This document shows positions 63,514 to 64,000 of a stretch of 64,000 nt of DNA, piece by piece (the first letter of the stretch is position 1; each line of letters starts with the position of its first letter). Location of the stretch: positions 1-64,000 of the forward strand of contig CAHJWL010000001.1 in assembly GCA_903642235.1 (NCBI GenBank), written 5' to 3'. Source of the stretch: Acidobacteriaceae bacterium. Its GTDB lineage: Bacteria; Acidobacteriota; Terriglobia; Terriglobales; Acidobacteriaceae. The notes beneath the pieces are model-generated. The model searched no databases, was not told the DNA's origin, and saw only the letters and a program-made list of their open reading frames with translations. The position numbers were made by a program, and so were the translations under genes.

Positions 63514-63897
63514 CTATTTTCTCTGGCCGCTGAGTTTCGAGGCGGCTGCGGCTTTCTGGTCGCCCTTCTTTTCGCCGGAGCTCTGGCTCTTCTTCGGTTT
63601 GCAGCTGCCTTTTTCGCCCTGCTTTTTGCCAGGGGTGGGCTCGAAGCCGGGCCAGCAGGCGTTGGCGCTTGAGTCCTTCTTGCCGCCGGTGTCTTTTTTT
63701 GCGGATTTTTTGGCGGGGGTCTTTTTTGTGTCCGCGCCGGTGATGTGTTTGCGTGCGGCGGCGGTTTTGGTGCCTGCCGATTTGGTGGCACCCTTTGCGG
63801 GAGCCTTCTTTGCCGGAGCCTTTTTCGCTGCTGACTTTTTGGCGGGAGCTTTCTTTGCTGCTGACTTCTTTGCCGAGGCCTTCTTCGCTGTCGTCAT
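63514..63897 (-). CDS. Histone-H1-like Lys/Ala-rich protein
   Basis: 127 residues. The N-terminal half is SAAKKAPAKK-type repeats; a short unique block (DSSANACWPGFEPTPGKK) follows; the tail is Lys/Ser/Gln-rich. Such proteins are thought to compact DNA in some bacteria. ATG 63897. It differs from the acidic fusion at 48435 in lacking the acidic half. Its upstream region lies at the window edge. Confidence 0.75.
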   Translation of the reverse strand: MTTAKKASAKKSAAKKAPAKKSAAKKAPAKKAPAKGATKSAGTKTAAARKHITGADTKKTPAKKSAKKDTGGKKDSSANACWPGFEPTPGKKQGEKGSCKPKKSQSSGEKKGDQKAAAASKLSGQRK

Positions 63898-64000
63898 GAG
63901 TGTTAGGAAGCAGAAGACGCGAGGATCGCTGCCTCAGGTATGGTGCATTTTTTCTCGATTCAGCGAAGCCGCAGGCGAATTGGTCCTTTTGCGGTGGAGG

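Overview
This window looks like chromosome of an acidobacterium, most likely family Acidobacteriaceae (a Granulicella/Terriglobus/Edaphobacter-type organism). The grounds are high GC, a VWFA-related secreted protein of the kind typical of Acidobacteriota, a pyrR-pyrB-pyrC operon, Gram-negative envelope genes (lpxA, lpxI, fabZ, murJ, OmpH/Skp-like, RND efflux), a PEP-CTERM protein and many secreted proteins of unknown function. The genus is inference. I saw no rRNA, tRNA, prophage, CRISPR array or intact insertion sequence.

Layout. 1-5.7 kb: TonB-like gene end, a 56-aa membrane protein, miaA, msrA, a glycine C-acetyltransferase-like gene and two tandem secreted paralogs. 5.7-11.6 kb: minus-strand group pyrC-pyrB-pyrR-zinc-ribbon membrane protein-lipoprotein, then a plus-strand MerR regulator, a CxxC protein and a 34-aa micropeptide behind a large hairpin. 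11.7-14.3 kb: murJ and a DUF892 ferritin-like protein. 14.3-22.6 kb: three-gene RND efflux operon on the minus strand. 22.8-29 kb: HAD-UbiA fusion, pheS, pheT, a coiled-coil protein, zapA and a probable 6S RNA. 29-41.5 kb: two tandem TlpA-like thioredoxins, an MBL hydrolase, an Lgt-like protein, an RluA-type pseudouridine synthase, the VWA protein, a glycoside hydrolase, lepA and an OmpH-like chaperone. 42.5-51 kb: a disordered protein with a receiver-like end, HIT, secreted proteins, an MltD-like transglycosylase, an acidic/histone-H1-like fusion, exported peroxiredoxin and lpxI. 51.2-57.6 kb: EthD protein, Gfo/Idh/MocA, aldo-keto reductase, a GMC oxidoreductase interrupted by an in-frame UGA, two membrane proteins and a cluster of tiny secreted peptides. 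57.7-64 kb: lpxA-fabZ, PEP-CTERM protein, SDR, DoxX, MmcQ/YjbR protein, a ten-copy tandem repeat and a second histone-H1-like protein.

Most of the window is housekeeping. The parts most worth following are: (i) the twin 51-aa exported peptides plus a decayed third copy, with a clear promoter and an inverted repeat in the leader; (ii) the GMC gene whose frame continues past a single UGA; (iii) the disordered/receiver-like protein; (iv) the hairpin-micropeptide unit at 11.4 kb; (v) a family of purine-rich repeats that also appears inside pheT; (vi) a candidate 6S RNA immediately after zapA.
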